Below are positions 7,933-16,832 of a DNA stretch of 64,000 nucleotides, piece by piece (within the stretch, counting starts at the first letter, position 1; the number at the start of each line of letters is the position of its first letter). The position numbers and the translations under genes are program-made. Source of the DNA: Actinomycetota bacterium (lineage in GTDB: Bacteria; Actinomycetota; Acidimicrobiia; Acidimicrobiales; Ilumatobacteraceae); NCBI GenBank assembly GCA_009702045.1, contig WLIV01000014.1:22600-86599 (forward strand), written 5' to 3'. A model generated the notes under the pieces. The model searched no databases and was not told where the DNA came from. It saw only the letters and a program-made list of their open reading frames with translations.

Positions 7933-9546
7933 TCACACTGGAATGTCGAGCAACCCTGCGAGCAACTCGAGGTAGGGCGCCGGTTCACAGCCGACACCCT
8001 CGCCGTACAGCTTCACCTTCGGCTCGGTGCCGCTGGGTCGGATCTGCAGACGCATGTCGTCGCCCATGTCCAGCCGCAACAGTCCGGCCTCTTCGAACCA
8101 TTGCACCGACCGCACCGACCGGTCGCCCACGGTGCTGGGCGGGTTCGCCCGCAACACCGCCACTGCGGCGGCACCGTCGGCCGGGGGCATACGCACCGAC
8201 TTCTCGGCCATGACATGGCGACCGTACGTGGCCGCGATCGCGTCGAGTCGCTGCTGCAACGTGACGCCCTCGGCAGCCGCGAGTGCTGCCACCTCGGCCA
8301 GCAGCACAGCGGCGCTGATGCCGTCCTTATCGAGCGGCTGACCGCACGTCAGATAGCCCAATGCCTGTTCGTAGCCGAACACGAACCGCAACTCGGGATG
8401 CTCGAGCACCGTGTGGCCGATCCACTTGAACCCGGTGAACGTCTCCAGGCACGTGACGCCGTGAGCGGCAGCCATCGAGCCGAGCAGCGATGACGACACC
8501 AGGGTGGTGACCACCAGCCGGTCGTCACCACTCGTATAGCGCAGGATGTGGTCGGCGAGCAGCCAGCCGATCTCGTCGCCGCCGAGCCGCCGCCAGCCGC
8601 CGGGCTGCTCTGAGGTGGCGGGTGTGGGAATGGCCGCGCCGAGGCGGTCGGCATCGGGATCATTGGCAATGGCCAGCAACGCGCCCGACTCGGCCGCTCG
8701 AGCCAACAACAGATCCATTGCCCCAGGCTCTTCCGGATTCGGGAACGAAACCGTGGGGAACGTGCCATCGGGTTGCTGCTGCTCGGCCACGACGAACGGC
8801 GCTGGCAGCCCGGCGCGCTCGAACGCGGCGAGCAACGTGGCGCCGCCGACGCCGTGCATCGCGGTGTAAGCCACCGGTACACCGGGCACATCGGGGCGCA
8901 GGCGCACGGCGGGCACCGAGGCGAGATACGCCTGCACCTCGGCATCGCCGAGCCACACGATGAGCGGCGAATCCTCTGGCGCCAGTTCCACCGCGCACGG
9001 GTCGACCCGGTCGATACACGCCGCGATGTCGGTGTCGGCCGGCGGCACGATCTGCGAGCCAGTACCGAGGTACACCTTGTAGCCGTTATCGGCGGGCGGA
9101 TTGTGCGACGCGGTCACCATCACACCGGCGGCAGCGCCGACCTCGGTGATGTTCCAGGCCAGCACCGGCGTGGGCACGATGTGCGCGAACAGCAACGCTT
9201 TGACGCCGCGGGCGGCGCACACGCGTGCGGTGTCGAGCGCGAAGACATCGCTCTTGCGACGAGCGTCGTAGCCGATGATGACGCCGTGCTCGGACACGCC
9301 AGGAACCGTGTCGAGCAGGTAATCGACCAGACCGGCAGCGGCCTGCTGCACGACGAGTCGGTTCATCCGCTGCGGCCCGGCGCCGATCGCCGCGCGTAGA
9401 CCGGCCGTGCCGAACTGCAGCCGACCGGTGAAGCGTTCACGCAACTCCTGCTCCGAGCCGTGCAGCAGCGCACCGAGTTCTTCGCGCATGTCGCCATCGG
9501 GTTCGGCGGCCAGCCACGCCTCCGCGATCACCCGCACATCGTTCAT
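7933..9546 (-). CDS. pmmB: Phospho-sugar mutase (PmmB/PGM2-like)
   Basis: This 537-residue alpha-D-phosphohexomutase-superfamily enzyme belongs to the large subfamily that includes mycobacterial PmmB and PGM2-type phosphopentomutases. The active-site phosphoserine is S147 in TASHNP (145-150), the Mg-binding loop is DPDADR (296-301), GGDEIGWLL follows, and the phosphate-binding loop is RPSGTEPK near residue 505. The start at 9546 overlaps the upstream kinase stop (ATGA), so the two genes are coupled. In Mycobacterium tuberculosis pmmB also lies beside upp and add. A role in interconverting (deoxy)ribose-1- and 5-phosphate from nucleosides is therefore at least as likely as mannose metabolism. 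The fold is certain; the substrate is inferred. Confidence 0.85.
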   Translation of the reverse strand: MNDVRVIAEAWLAAEPDGDMREELGALLHGSEQELRERFTGRLQFGTAGLRAAIGAGPQRMNRLVVQQAAAGLVDYLLDTVPGVSEHGVIIGYDARRKSDVFALDTARVCAARGVKALLFAHIVPTPVLAWNITEVGAAAGVMVTASHNPPADNGYKVYLGTGSQIVPPADTDIAACIDRVDPCAVELAPEDSPLIVWLGDAEVQAYLASVPAVRLRPDVPGVPVAYTAMHGVGGATLLAAFERAGLPAPFVVAEQQQPDGTFPTVSFPNPEEPGAMDLLLARAAESGALLAIANDPDADRLGAAIPTPATSEQPGGWRRLGGDEIGWLLADHILRYTSGDDRLVVTTLVSSSLLGSMAAAHGVTCLETFTGFKWIGHTVLEHPELRFVFGYEQALGYLTCGQPLDKDGISAAVLLAEVAALAAAEGVTLQQRLDAIAATYGRHVMAEKSVRMPPADGAAAVAVLRANPPSTVGDRSVRSVQWFEEAGLLRLDMGDDMRLQIRPSGTEPKVKLYGEGVGCEPAPYLELLAGLLDIPV

Positions 9547-10544
9547 GACAAAAGGCTCCGCAGTTCGACGAGGGGACGCGGCCCGACGTGCGAAATCACC
9601 TCGGCCGCCGCGATCGCACCCAGCTTCGCGCACTCATGCAGCGACAGATCACGGGTGTAGCCGTAGAGGAAGCCTGCGGCGAACAGATCGCCCGCACCGG
9701 TGGTGTCGAGCACCTGATCGACATCCTCGGCCGGTGCAGTCAGCACATCGTCGCGCGACACGATGTAGCAGCCCTGTGCGCCGACGGTGATGACCGCCAG
9801 GTGGCAGTCGCGCTGCACACATGCCACGGCTTCGTCGAACGACTCGACCTGATACAGCGAGAGCAGTTCGTCCGAGTTGCCGAACAGGATGTCGACCTCG
9901 TCGGTGACCAGCGAGCGGAAGTCGTCTCGGTGGCGATCCACACAGAACGAATCGCTGAGCGTCAGCGACACCTGACGTCCGTGAGCGTGAGCGATGGATG
10001 CAGCAAGACGGAACGCTTCCTTGGCCTCGGGGCGGTCGTAGAGGTAGCCCTCCATATACAACACCTTGCCGGCGGCAACGGTGGCTTGATCGATGTCGGC
10101 CGGGCACAGCAGCGACGACACACCGAGGTAGGTGTTCATCGTCCGTTCGGCGTCGGGTGTGACGACGATGATGCAACGTCCGGTAGGTGTGTCGTCGGCG
10201 GGCGCGCCCGGTCGGAACTGCACCCCGACCGCACGAAGGTCGTGGCCGAACACGTTGCCCAGTTCGTCGTCGCTGACCTTGCCGATGTACGCCGCACGGC
10301 CACCGAAACTGGCGACACCGGTCATGGTGTTGGCGGCCGATCCACCGCTCATCTCGACGGCGCTTCCGAGCGCCTTGTAGAGGTAGATCGCTCGCTCGGT
10401 GTCGATGAGCGTCATCGAACCCTTCACCAGTTCGTACTGGTGGATGAAACCGTCGTCGGCATGACTGATGACGTCGACGAGGGCGTTGCCCACGCCGACG
10501 ACGTCGTAGACCGGAGGCTGGGTGGAGGCCGCTGACACGGGCAT
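9543..10544 (-). CDS. PfkB-family kinase, adenosine-kinase-like
   Basis: This is a 333-residue ribokinase/PfkB-family sugar or nucleoside kinase. It has the N-terminal substrate motif VVGVGNALVDV, the glycine-rich MSGGSAANTM (65-74) typical of adenosine kinases, and the C-terminal signature DTTGAGD (280-286) with catalytic base D286. The closest family match by motif is the adenosine kinase/inosine-guanosine kinase branch, which would phosphorylate adenosine to AMP. It is the first gene of a two-gene unit with pmmB (4-nt overlap) and is divergent from pepN across a 60-nt gap. Its position in a nucleoside-salvage neighbourhood supports a nucleoside substrate. Confidence 0.82.
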   Translation of the reverse strand: MPVSAASTQPPVYDVVGVGNALVDVISHADDGFIHQYELVKGSMTLIDTERAIYLYKALGSAVEMSGGSAANTMTGVASFGGRAAYIGKVSDDELGNVFGHDLRAVGVQFRPGAPADDTPTGRCIIVVTPDAERTMNTYLGVSSLLCPADIDQATVAAGKVLYMEGYLYDRPEAKEAFRLAASIAHAHGRQVSLTLSDSFCVDRHRDDFRSLVTDEVDILFGNSDELLSLYQVESFDEAVACVQRDCHLAVITVGAQGCYIVSRDDVLTAPAEDVDQVLDTTGAGDLFAAGFLYGYTRDLSLHECAKLGAIAAAEVISHVGPRPLVELRSLLS

Positions 10545-10604
10545 TCACGCTATCCGCTGAGGAGCGGTGACACCCGTTCAGCGAGCGCCGTTACCATCGG
10601 GTTC

Positions 10605-13124
10605 GTGAACCCGTACCGCCTGCCACGCAGTATTGTCCCCCACCGCTACACCGTCGCGCTCGAACCCGACCTCGCTGCCGCCACGTTCCTTGGCCATGTG
10701 ATCATCGACGCCAACGTCAACGAAGCGGTCGAGCAGATCGTGCTGAACGCCATCGAACTCGACATCCAAGCCGTGAAAGTGGCCGGCGAGCCGGCCGAGT
10801 TCAGCCTCGAAGCGGCCACCGAGCGACTCGTCATCCACACTGCCCACGCGGCGGGTACCACCAGCATCGAAGTCACCTTCGCCGGCACGCTGAACGACAA
10901 ACTCCGCGGGTGGTACCGCAGCACGTTCACCGACGCCGAGGGCAACCAGCACGTCATCGCCGCCAGCCAGATGCAGTCCACCGACTGCCGTCGCGCCTTC
11001 CCGTGTTTCGACGAGCCCGACTTCAAGGCCGTCTTCGACGTGACCCTCATCGTGCAGCCGTTGTTGATGGCGATCAGCAACGGTCCCGAGATCGACCGCA
11101 CCGCCACCGAGTCGGGCAAGGTCGCCGTGCGCTTCGCACCGACGATGCCAATGAGCACCTATCTGGTGGCGTTCATTGTCGGCCCGCTCGAGGCCACTGC
11201 GCCGGTGTTGGTGCCGCGTCTCGACGACCCTGAGCACCCGATCGAACTGCGTGTGGTGCATCTGCCCGGCAAGGGTCATCTCGCCGACTTCGGTCTGGAG
11301 TCCGGCGTGTTCGCGCTCGGCTGGTTCCAGCAGTACTACGGCATTGCGTACCCCACCGAGAAGTGCGATCTCATCGCGATTCCCGACTTCGCCGCCGGCG
11401 CGATGGAGAACCTGGGCTGCATCACGTTCCGCGAAAACCTGCTGCTGGCCGACCCCACGACTGCGACGCAGATGGAACTGGAGACGATCGCCGACGTCGT
11501 CAACCACGAACTGGCACATATGTGGTTCGGCGACCTCGTCACCATGAAGTGGTGGAACGGCATCTGGCTGAACGAAGCCTTCGCCACGTTCATGCAGGTT
11601 GCCTGCACCGCCGACTTCCGCCCCGAGTGGCAGCGCTGGAACGCGTTCAGCCTCGAGCGCACGGTTGCGTTCGACGTCGATTCGCTGGCGAACACCCGCC
11701 CGGTGGAGTTCCCGGTGGAAGCACCCGACGACTGTGCCGCGATGTTCGATGTGCTCACCTACCAGAAGGGCGGCGCGCTGCTCCGCATGCTCGAGCAGTA
11801 CCTCGGCGCCGACGAGTTCCGCCGCGGTGTCAGCCACTATCTCTCCAGCCATGAGTACGGCAACACCGAGACCAGCGACCTGTGGGATCGCATCGAGGAG
11901 TCGCTCACTGTGCCGGTTCCGGTGCGAGCGCTGATGGACAGCTGGATCTGGCAACCCGGCTACCCGCGTATCGCTGCTCGTCTCGATGGCAATGAACTCG
12001 TGCTCACGCAGCAGCGCTTCGCGTTCGGCGACACCGATGACACCACCGTGTTCGTCACACCGGTCCACGTACTCGTCGACGGGATCGAGCACAAGGTGTT
12101 GCTCGACGGCCCCGAGGGACGGCTGGAACTGCCCAGCGTCGACAGCATGGTTGTCGTCAACGCCGGTGGCCACGGGTTCTTCCGTGTCGCCTACGACGAC
12201 ACGTTGCGCGCCCGCCTGCTCGCTACACCACTCGACCGGCTCACGATCGTCGATCGCTACAACTTGGTCGACGATGCATGGAACGAAGTCATCGCCGGCC
12301 GTCTTACCGCGGCTGAGTACCTCACGTTTATCGACGGCTTCTCCGGTGAGCGCGAACACGCCGTGTGGCAGGCAATGACCATCGGTCTGCGTGGCGTCGG
12401 ACGCATTCTCACGGGCGACGCATATGCAGCGTTCCAGCAACGTGTGGCGGCGCTGGTGCGGCCGGCGCTGACCGAGCTCGGATGGTCGCCCGTTGCCGGC
12501 GAATCTGATTTGCGGGCCAAGCTGCGGGGCATGCTCGCCAGCACACTGGCGGTGTTGGGGAACGACGCCGATGCCCAGCAACGCTGCCGCGACCTGATGA
12601 ACCAGGGCGCCGACCCCGAACTGATCGCTGCCGCCACGAACGTCGTCGCTTCGGTCGGCACCGATGAGGAGTACGACTTCTACCTACAACAGTTCCGCAC
12701 GGCGGCCACACCGCAGGAACAACTGCGCTTCATGTACGCACTCGCCGAGTTCCCCACCAGCGCACAGATGGAACGTACGCTCGCGCTCTGTTTCTCCGGC
12801 GAGGTGCGCACTCAGAATGCACCGTTCCTGTTGAACCGCTGCATCGCCAACCGCTGGCACGGCACCAGCGCCTGGCAGAGCGTGCGCCAGCACTGGGACG
12901 AAGCGAACGCGAAGTTCCCCGACAGCGCGATCGTGCGCATGGTCGACTCAGTACGACTGCTCACCACCCCTGCCGATGTGGCCGATGTGCAGAGTTTCTT
13001 CGCCGAGCATTCCATTCCGCAGGCCGGGAAGTGGCTCGACCAGGTACTCGAGCGCCAGCGCACGAACGCTGCGCTGCGCATCCGCGAGGAAACCCGCTTG
13101 GGCGAAGCACTCACGCGAGGCTGA
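10605..13124 (+). CDS. pepN: M1-family aminopeptidase N
   Basis: This 839-residue zinc aminopeptidase removes N-terminal residues from peptides in the cytoplasm. The substrate-anchoring motif GAMENLG is at 265-271, the zinc site is HELAH (301-305), and the third ligand E324 lies in WLNEAFA. The C-terminal half (from about residue 500) matches the ERAP1-like helical domain. It uses a GTG start, and the N-terminus NPYRLPRSIVPHRY is typical of the family. The last 14 nt overlap the 3' end of the convergent beta-CASP nuclease. Assignment is firm; the cellular substrates are general. Confidence 0.92.
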   Translation: MNPYRLPRSIVPHRYTVALEPDLAAATFLGHVIIDANVNEAVEQIVLNAIELDIQAVKVAGEPAEFSLEAATERLVIHTAHAAGTTSIEVTFAGTLNDKLRGWYRSTFTDAEGNQHVIAASQMQSTDCRRAFPCFDEPDFKAVFDVTLIVQPLLMAISNGPEIDRTATESGKVAVRFAPTMPMSTYLVAFIVGPLEATAPVLVPRLDDPEHPIELRVVHLPGKGHLADFGLESGVFALGWFQQYYGIAYPTEKCDLIAIPDFAAGAMENLGCITFRENLLLADPTTATQMELETIADVVNHELAHMWFGDLVTMKWWNGIWLNEAFATFMQVACTADFRPEWQRWNAFSLERTVAFDVDSLANTRPVEFPVEAPDDCAAMFDVLTYQKGGALLRMLEQYLGADEFRRGVSHYLSSHEYGNTETSDLWDRIEESLTVPVPVRALMDSWIWQPGYPRIAARLDGNELVLTQQRFAFGDTDDTTVFVTPVHVLVDGIEHKVLLDGPEGRLELPSVDSMVVVNAGGHGFFRVAYDDTLRARLLATPLDRLTIVDRYNLVDDAWNEVIAGRLTAAEYLTFIDGFSGEREHAVWQAMTIGLRGVGRILTGDAYAAFQQRVAALVRPALTELGWSPVAGESDLRAKLRGMLASTLAVLGNDADAQQRCRDLMNQGADPELIAAATNVVASVGTDEEYDFYLQQFRTAATPQEQLRFMYALAEFPTSAQMERTLALCFSGEVRTQNAPFLLNRCIANRWHGTSAWQSVRQHWDEANAKFPDSAIVRMVDSVRLLTTPADVADVQSFFAEHSIPQAGKWLDQVLERQRTNAALRIREETRLGEALTRG

Positions 13125-14505
13125 GGCGTTCGCCTATCTCGGGCACCACTGCAGTCCAGTCCAGCTCACGTTCGATGCGGTCGTGCAGCGCCCGCGAGGC
13201 AGCGGGTTCCCCATGCGCCACGAACACCCCGTTCGGCTCGCGCGTGGCGGTCTTCAGCCACGCGACGAGCTCCTCGGCGTCAGCATGCACAGAGAACCCA
13301 GCCAGGTCGCAGATCTCGGCGCGCACACGCACGTACTGCCCGTGGATCTTCAGGCTGGTCGCCCCCTCGAGCAGGCGCCGCCCGCGGGTCCCTTCCGCCT
13401 GGAAGCCCACGAGTGCCACGGTGTTGCGAGCCTCAGGCAGAAAGCGCGCCAGGTGGTGGACCACTCGCCCACCGCTGGCCATGCCTGCGCCGGCGATGAT
13501 TACCGCTGAACCGTGACGTCGGCTCAGCGCCTTCGACCCCTCGGTGTCGAGCACCTCTTCGAGGTCCGGCAAGTCGAGAATGTCAGCGTGCCCACGGAAT
13601 TCGGGCCGCACGTCGGCGACTTGCGCGGCGAGCGCAGCGCGATAGATCGTGAGCGCGGCGAGCGCCATCGGACTGTCGACGAACACGGGCACCGGCGGAA
13701 TGCGACCGGCGGCGCGCAACCGACGCAGGTGGAACAACAACACCTCAGTGCGGTCCACGGCGAACGCAGGGATGACCACCACACCATCACGATCGACGGT
13801 GCGATTGATCACGTCGGCAAGACGATTGACCGAGTCGTCGCTGTCGTGACGTCGGTCGCCGTACGTCGACTCGATCATCACCCAGTCGGCGTCGCCAATC
13901 GGCACCGGCGGCCGCAGGAAGGGATGTTGGTCACGGCCGAGATCGCCGCTGCACACCAGCGTCGTGTCGCCCAGGCGCAGGCGCGTCACCGCCGCGCCGA
14001 GAATATGCCCGGCCGGCTGGAACGTTGCCTCGACATCGGGCGCTACGCCGAACGTCACGTCGAACCCCACCGGGTGCAAGCGATCGAGCGCCGCCCAGGC
14101 GTCGTCCTCGGTGTAGAGCGGCAGCGCGGGTTGGTGCCGCGAGTAGCCCTTGCGGTTTGCGTAACCCGCTTCTTCCTCCAACAGTCGCCCGCTGTCTGGC
14201 AGCACCACCGACATCAACTTGCCGGTGTCGTAGGTGACGTACACCGGGCCTGCGAAACCTTGTTTCACCAACCGCGGCAGGTAACCGCAGTGATCGAGAT
14301 GCGCATGGGTGATGACAATCGCATCGAGCGAGGCCGGGTCGATCGGAAACGGCCGCCAGTTGCGTTCGCGTAACTCGCGCAGACCCTGGAACAGGCCGCA
14401 GTCCAACAGGACCCGCGACGTGCCGCACTGCAGCAGATGACGGCTTCCGGTGACCGTGCCAACGCCGCCGAACGAAGTCAAGGTGAGCGGAGTGACGGTT
14501 CCCAT
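13111..14505 (-). CDS. Beta-CASP metallo-beta-lactamase-fold RNase
   Basis: This 464-residue protein matches the CPSF73-like bacterial beta-CASP nucleases (TTHA0252/YSH1 class), which cleave RNA using two zinc ions. The metallo-beta-lactamase signature is HAHLDHCGYLP (67-77). Later come GDLGRDQ, the STYGDR motif, and the beta-CASP region containing PAFAVDRTEVLL. The C-terminal KIHGQYVRVRAEI...FSVHAD segment fits the RMMBL (RNA-metabolising) region. It is monocistronic-looking and convergent with pepN. A role in RNA processing or turnover is inferred from the family. Confidence 0.85.
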   Translation of the reverse strand: MGTVTPLTLTSFGGVGTVTGSRHLLQCGTSRVLLDCGLFQGLRELRERNWRPFPIDPASLDAIVITHAHLDHCGYLPRLVKQGFAGPVYVTYDTGKLMSVVLPDSGRLLEEEAGYANRKGYSRHQPALPLYTEDDAWAALDRLHPVGFDVTFGVAPDVEATFQPAGHILGAAVTRLRLGDTTLVCSGDLGRDQHPFLRPPVPIGDADWVMIESTYGDRRHDSDDSVNRLADVINRTVDRDGVVVIPAFAVDRTEVLLFHLRRLRAAGRIPPVPVFVDSPMALAALTIYRAALAAQVADVRPEFRGHADILDLPDLEEVLDTEGSKALSRRHGSAVIIAGAGMASGGRVVHHLARFLPEARNTVALVGFQAEGTRGRRLLEGATSLKIHGQYVRVRAEICDLAGFSVHADAEELVAWLKTATREPNGVFVAHGEPAASRALHDRIERELDWTAVVPEIGERLSLA

Positions 14506-14561
14506 ACCCGCATTACCCGCCCGAGACGGTGGTCGGGGCCAGTGCCGAACGGCAGGTCGCG

Positions 14562-16190
14562 TCAGGCGATCGTCTCGACGTCGAGTTCCCCAGCGGTGTT
14601 CCGCGCCCGGAGCACCTTCTTGTCGAACTTGCCGACGCTGGTCTTGGGCACCTCACTGACGAACGACCACCGCTCGGGCAACCAGAACTTGGCGGTGCGC
14701 TCACTGAGCCACTGGCGCAACTCCACGGCGGTCACTTCGGCACCCGGCTTCAGCACCACACAGGCCAGCGGGCGCTCATCCCAGCGGTCGTCGGGCACCC
14801 CGATGACCGCCGCCTCCAGCACCGCCGGGTGGCCCATGATCGTGTTCTCCAGATCGACCGAGCTGACCCATTCGCCACCGGACTTGATCACATCCTTGGC
14901 ACGGTCGCTGATCATCACGAATCCGTTCGGCATCACGCTGGCCACATCACCCGTGCGCAACCACCCATCGTGGAACTTGTCGGGGTCGTTTGAGTTGCCG
15001 TCGGGGTCGTAGTAGCTGGCAGTCACCCACGAACCGCGCACCTCCATCTCCCCGAGCGACTCGCCGTCCCACGGTTGCACCACACCGCTGTCGTCGGTGA
15101 TGCGCAACTCGACACCCGGCAACACCCGGCCGGTCTTCACCCGCCAGTCGTTCTCTTCGAGACCCTGCATCTCGGCCGGGGGGTGGCCAATGGCGCACAC
15201 CGGGCTGGTCTCGGTCATACCCCAACCCTGCACGATCGGCAGGTTCCAATGGTTGCGGTACGCGTCGATCAGCGAGCGGGGCACGGCCGACCCACCCGCC
15301 ATCACCAGACGAAATGACGACATGTCGGTGTCGGGCGCGTTGTGCAGCAGGTCGTTCAACACCGTCGGCACGGCGCCCGTGATCGTGGGGCGCATGTCGG
15401 TGATGATGCGCGAGATGGGGGCGGCCTGCAGGTACTGCTGCGGGAACACCAGTTCCGCGCCCACCATCCAGGCTGCGTACGGCGTGCCCCACGCGTTGGC
15501 GTGGAACATCGGCACGACAACCAACATGCGGTCGCGCTCGCTGAGCGCGATGTTCGCGGTGGACGTGACGATCAGCGAGTGCATGTACGTACTGCGGTGG
15601 CTGTACATCACACCCTTCGGGTTGCCGGTGGTGCCGCTCGTGTAACACATCGCCGCGCCAGACTGCTCCGACACTTCGGGGTAGTCGAACCCCGGTTGTT
15701 CGGCGGCGAGCAACTCGTCGTAGTCCAACAAGCCAGCGCCGAGGCTGGAGGCGTCGCCCGGACCTTTCACGATGATGTGCCGCACGTTCGGGATCTGGTC
15801 TCGAACCCGGGCCAGCAGCGGTGCAATCGACGCGTCGACGATGATCACCGTGTCGTTCGCATGGTTGATGACGAACGCGAGCTGCTCGGGGAACAGCCGG
15901 ATGTTCAGCGTGTGCAGCACGGCACCCATCGTCGGGATGCAGAGATAGGCCTCCATGTGCGTTTGGTTGTTCCAGAGGAACGTGCCGACGCGGTCACCCT
16001 GTTGCACCCCTAGCCGGGTGAGCGCAGCAGCCAACCGATCGGCCCGATCAGCCACCTGGGCGAAGGTGCTCTCCACGTAGCCGTCACCGGTGAAGGTGAT
16101 GATCTTGCGGTTCGCGTGCACCTGGCGCCCGTACTGAAAGATCGGTTTGATGGTCAGCTGATAATCGTCTTGCATGGTGCTCTGGAGCAT
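14562..16190 (-). CDS. Fatty-acyl-CoA synthetase (AMP-forming ligase)
   Basis: This 542-residue member of the ANL superfamily activates a medium- or long-chain carboxylic acid through an acyl-adenylate to its CoA thioester. The P-loop is YTSGTTGNPKG (183-193), the A5 motif is GWGMTETSP (322-330), and the hinge region DGWLRTGDVA and KDVIKSGGEWVS follow. The adenylation lysine is in the C-terminal KTSVGKFDKK. The start at 16190 gives the N-terminus MLQSTMQDDYQL, which resembles relatives; an alternative ATG is at 16175. It is divergent from thrH across about 20 nt, so the promoters must overlap. The chain-length preference is not visible. Confidence 0.88.
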   Translation of the reverse strand: MLQSTMQDDYQLTIKPIFQYGRQVHANRKIITFTGDGYVESTFAQVADRADRLAAALTRLGVQQGDRVGTFLWNNQTHMEAYLCIPTMGAVLHTLNIRLFPEQLAFVINHANDTVIIVDASIAPLLARVRDQIPNVRHIIVKGPGDASSLGAGLLDYDELLAAEQPGFDYPEVSEQSGAAMCYTSGTTGNPKGVMYSHRSTYMHSLIVTSTANIALSERDRMLVVVPMFHANAWGTPYAAWMVGAELVFPQQYLQAAPISRIITDMRPTITGAVPTVLNDLLHNAPDTDMSSFRLVMAGGSAVPRSLIDAYRNHWNLPIVQGWGMTETSPVCAIGHPPAEMQGLEENDWRVKTGRVLPGVELRITDDSGVVQPWDGESLGEMEVRGSWVTASYYDPDGNSNDPDKFHDGWLRTGDVASVMPNGFVMISDRAKDVIKSGGEWVSSVDLENTIMGHPAVLEAAVIGVPDDRWDERPLACVVLKPGAEVTAVELRQWLSERTAKFWLPERWSFVSEVPKTSVGKFDKKVLRARNTAGELDVETIA

Positions 16191-16211
16191 GACCCGACAG
16201 AATAGGCGACC

Positions 16212-16832
16212 GTGACCTCCACACTCGCCCCGCAACAGACCCTCGTGACCCTCGACCTCGAGGGCGTGATGGTGCCCGAGATCTGGATTGCCGTGGCCGA
16301 GCGCACCGGCGTCGAGGCACTGCGGCGCACCACACGCGACGAACCCGACTACGACGTGCTGATGCGCGGACGTCTGGCACTGCTCGAAGAACACGGGCTG
16401 TCGATGAGCACGATCACCGATGTCATCGCCGGACTCGAACCGATGCAAGGTGCCAGGGCATTCCTCGACGAACTGCGTGCCCGCACCCAGGTGATCATTC
16501 TCAGCGACACGTTCGAACAGTTCGCCGCACCGCTGATGCGCCAGTTGGGGATGCCCGCCATCCTCTGTCATCAGCTGATCGTGCGTGACGATCGCATCGT
16601 CGACTATGCGCTGCGCATGCCCGACCAGAAACGCCACGCAGTCGAAGCCTTCCGCTCGCTCAACTATCGGGTTGTCGCTGCCGGCGACTCGTACAACGAC
16701 GCTGCGATGCTGGGTGCCGCCGACGCCGGATTCTGGTTCCACGCCCCCGACGCAATCACCGCGCAGTTCCCCCAGTTCGGCGCCACCCACACCTACGAAG
16801 AACTCACTGCGGCCATTCTCGGGGCTCTGTGA
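16212..16832 (+). CDS. thrH: Phosphoserine phosphatase/homoserine phosphotransferase ThrH
   Basis: This 206-residue HAD-family enzyme matches ThrH, which dephosphorylates phosphoserine and can transfer the phosphate to homoserine. The catalytic motif is LDLEGV with nucleophile D15; the usual second Asp is Glu, as in ThrH proteins. Further matches are VPEIWIA, TTRDEPDYDVLMRGRL, the motif-II serine in ILSDTF, and GDSYND with FHAP near the C-terminus. It uses a GTG start 21 nt from the divergent acyl-CoA ligase and ends in a GTGA overlap with the next gene. It may serve serine or threonine biosynthesis, although no other gene of those pathways is nearby. Confidence 0.9.
   Translation: MTSTLAPQQTLVTLDLEGVMVPEIWIAVAERTGVEALRRTTRDEPDYDVLMRGRLALLEEHGLSMSTITDVIAGLEPMQGARAFLDELRARTQVIILSDTFEQFAAPLMRQLGMPAILCHQLIVRDDRIVDYALRMPDQKRHAVEAFRSLNYRVVAAGDSYNDAAMLGAADAGFWFHAPDAITAQFPQFGATHTYEELTAAILGAL

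Noticed and set aside
10578..12581. Open frame of 667 codons on the minus strand
   Set aside because: It lies entirely antisense to pepN, whose zinc site and GAMEN motif are intact; the translation has no recognisable domain and reads as high-GC shadow sequence.
16191..16790. N-terminal extension of the acyl-CoA ligase
   Set aside because: The extended frame runs antisense through thrH; the family-typical N-terminus starts at 16190.
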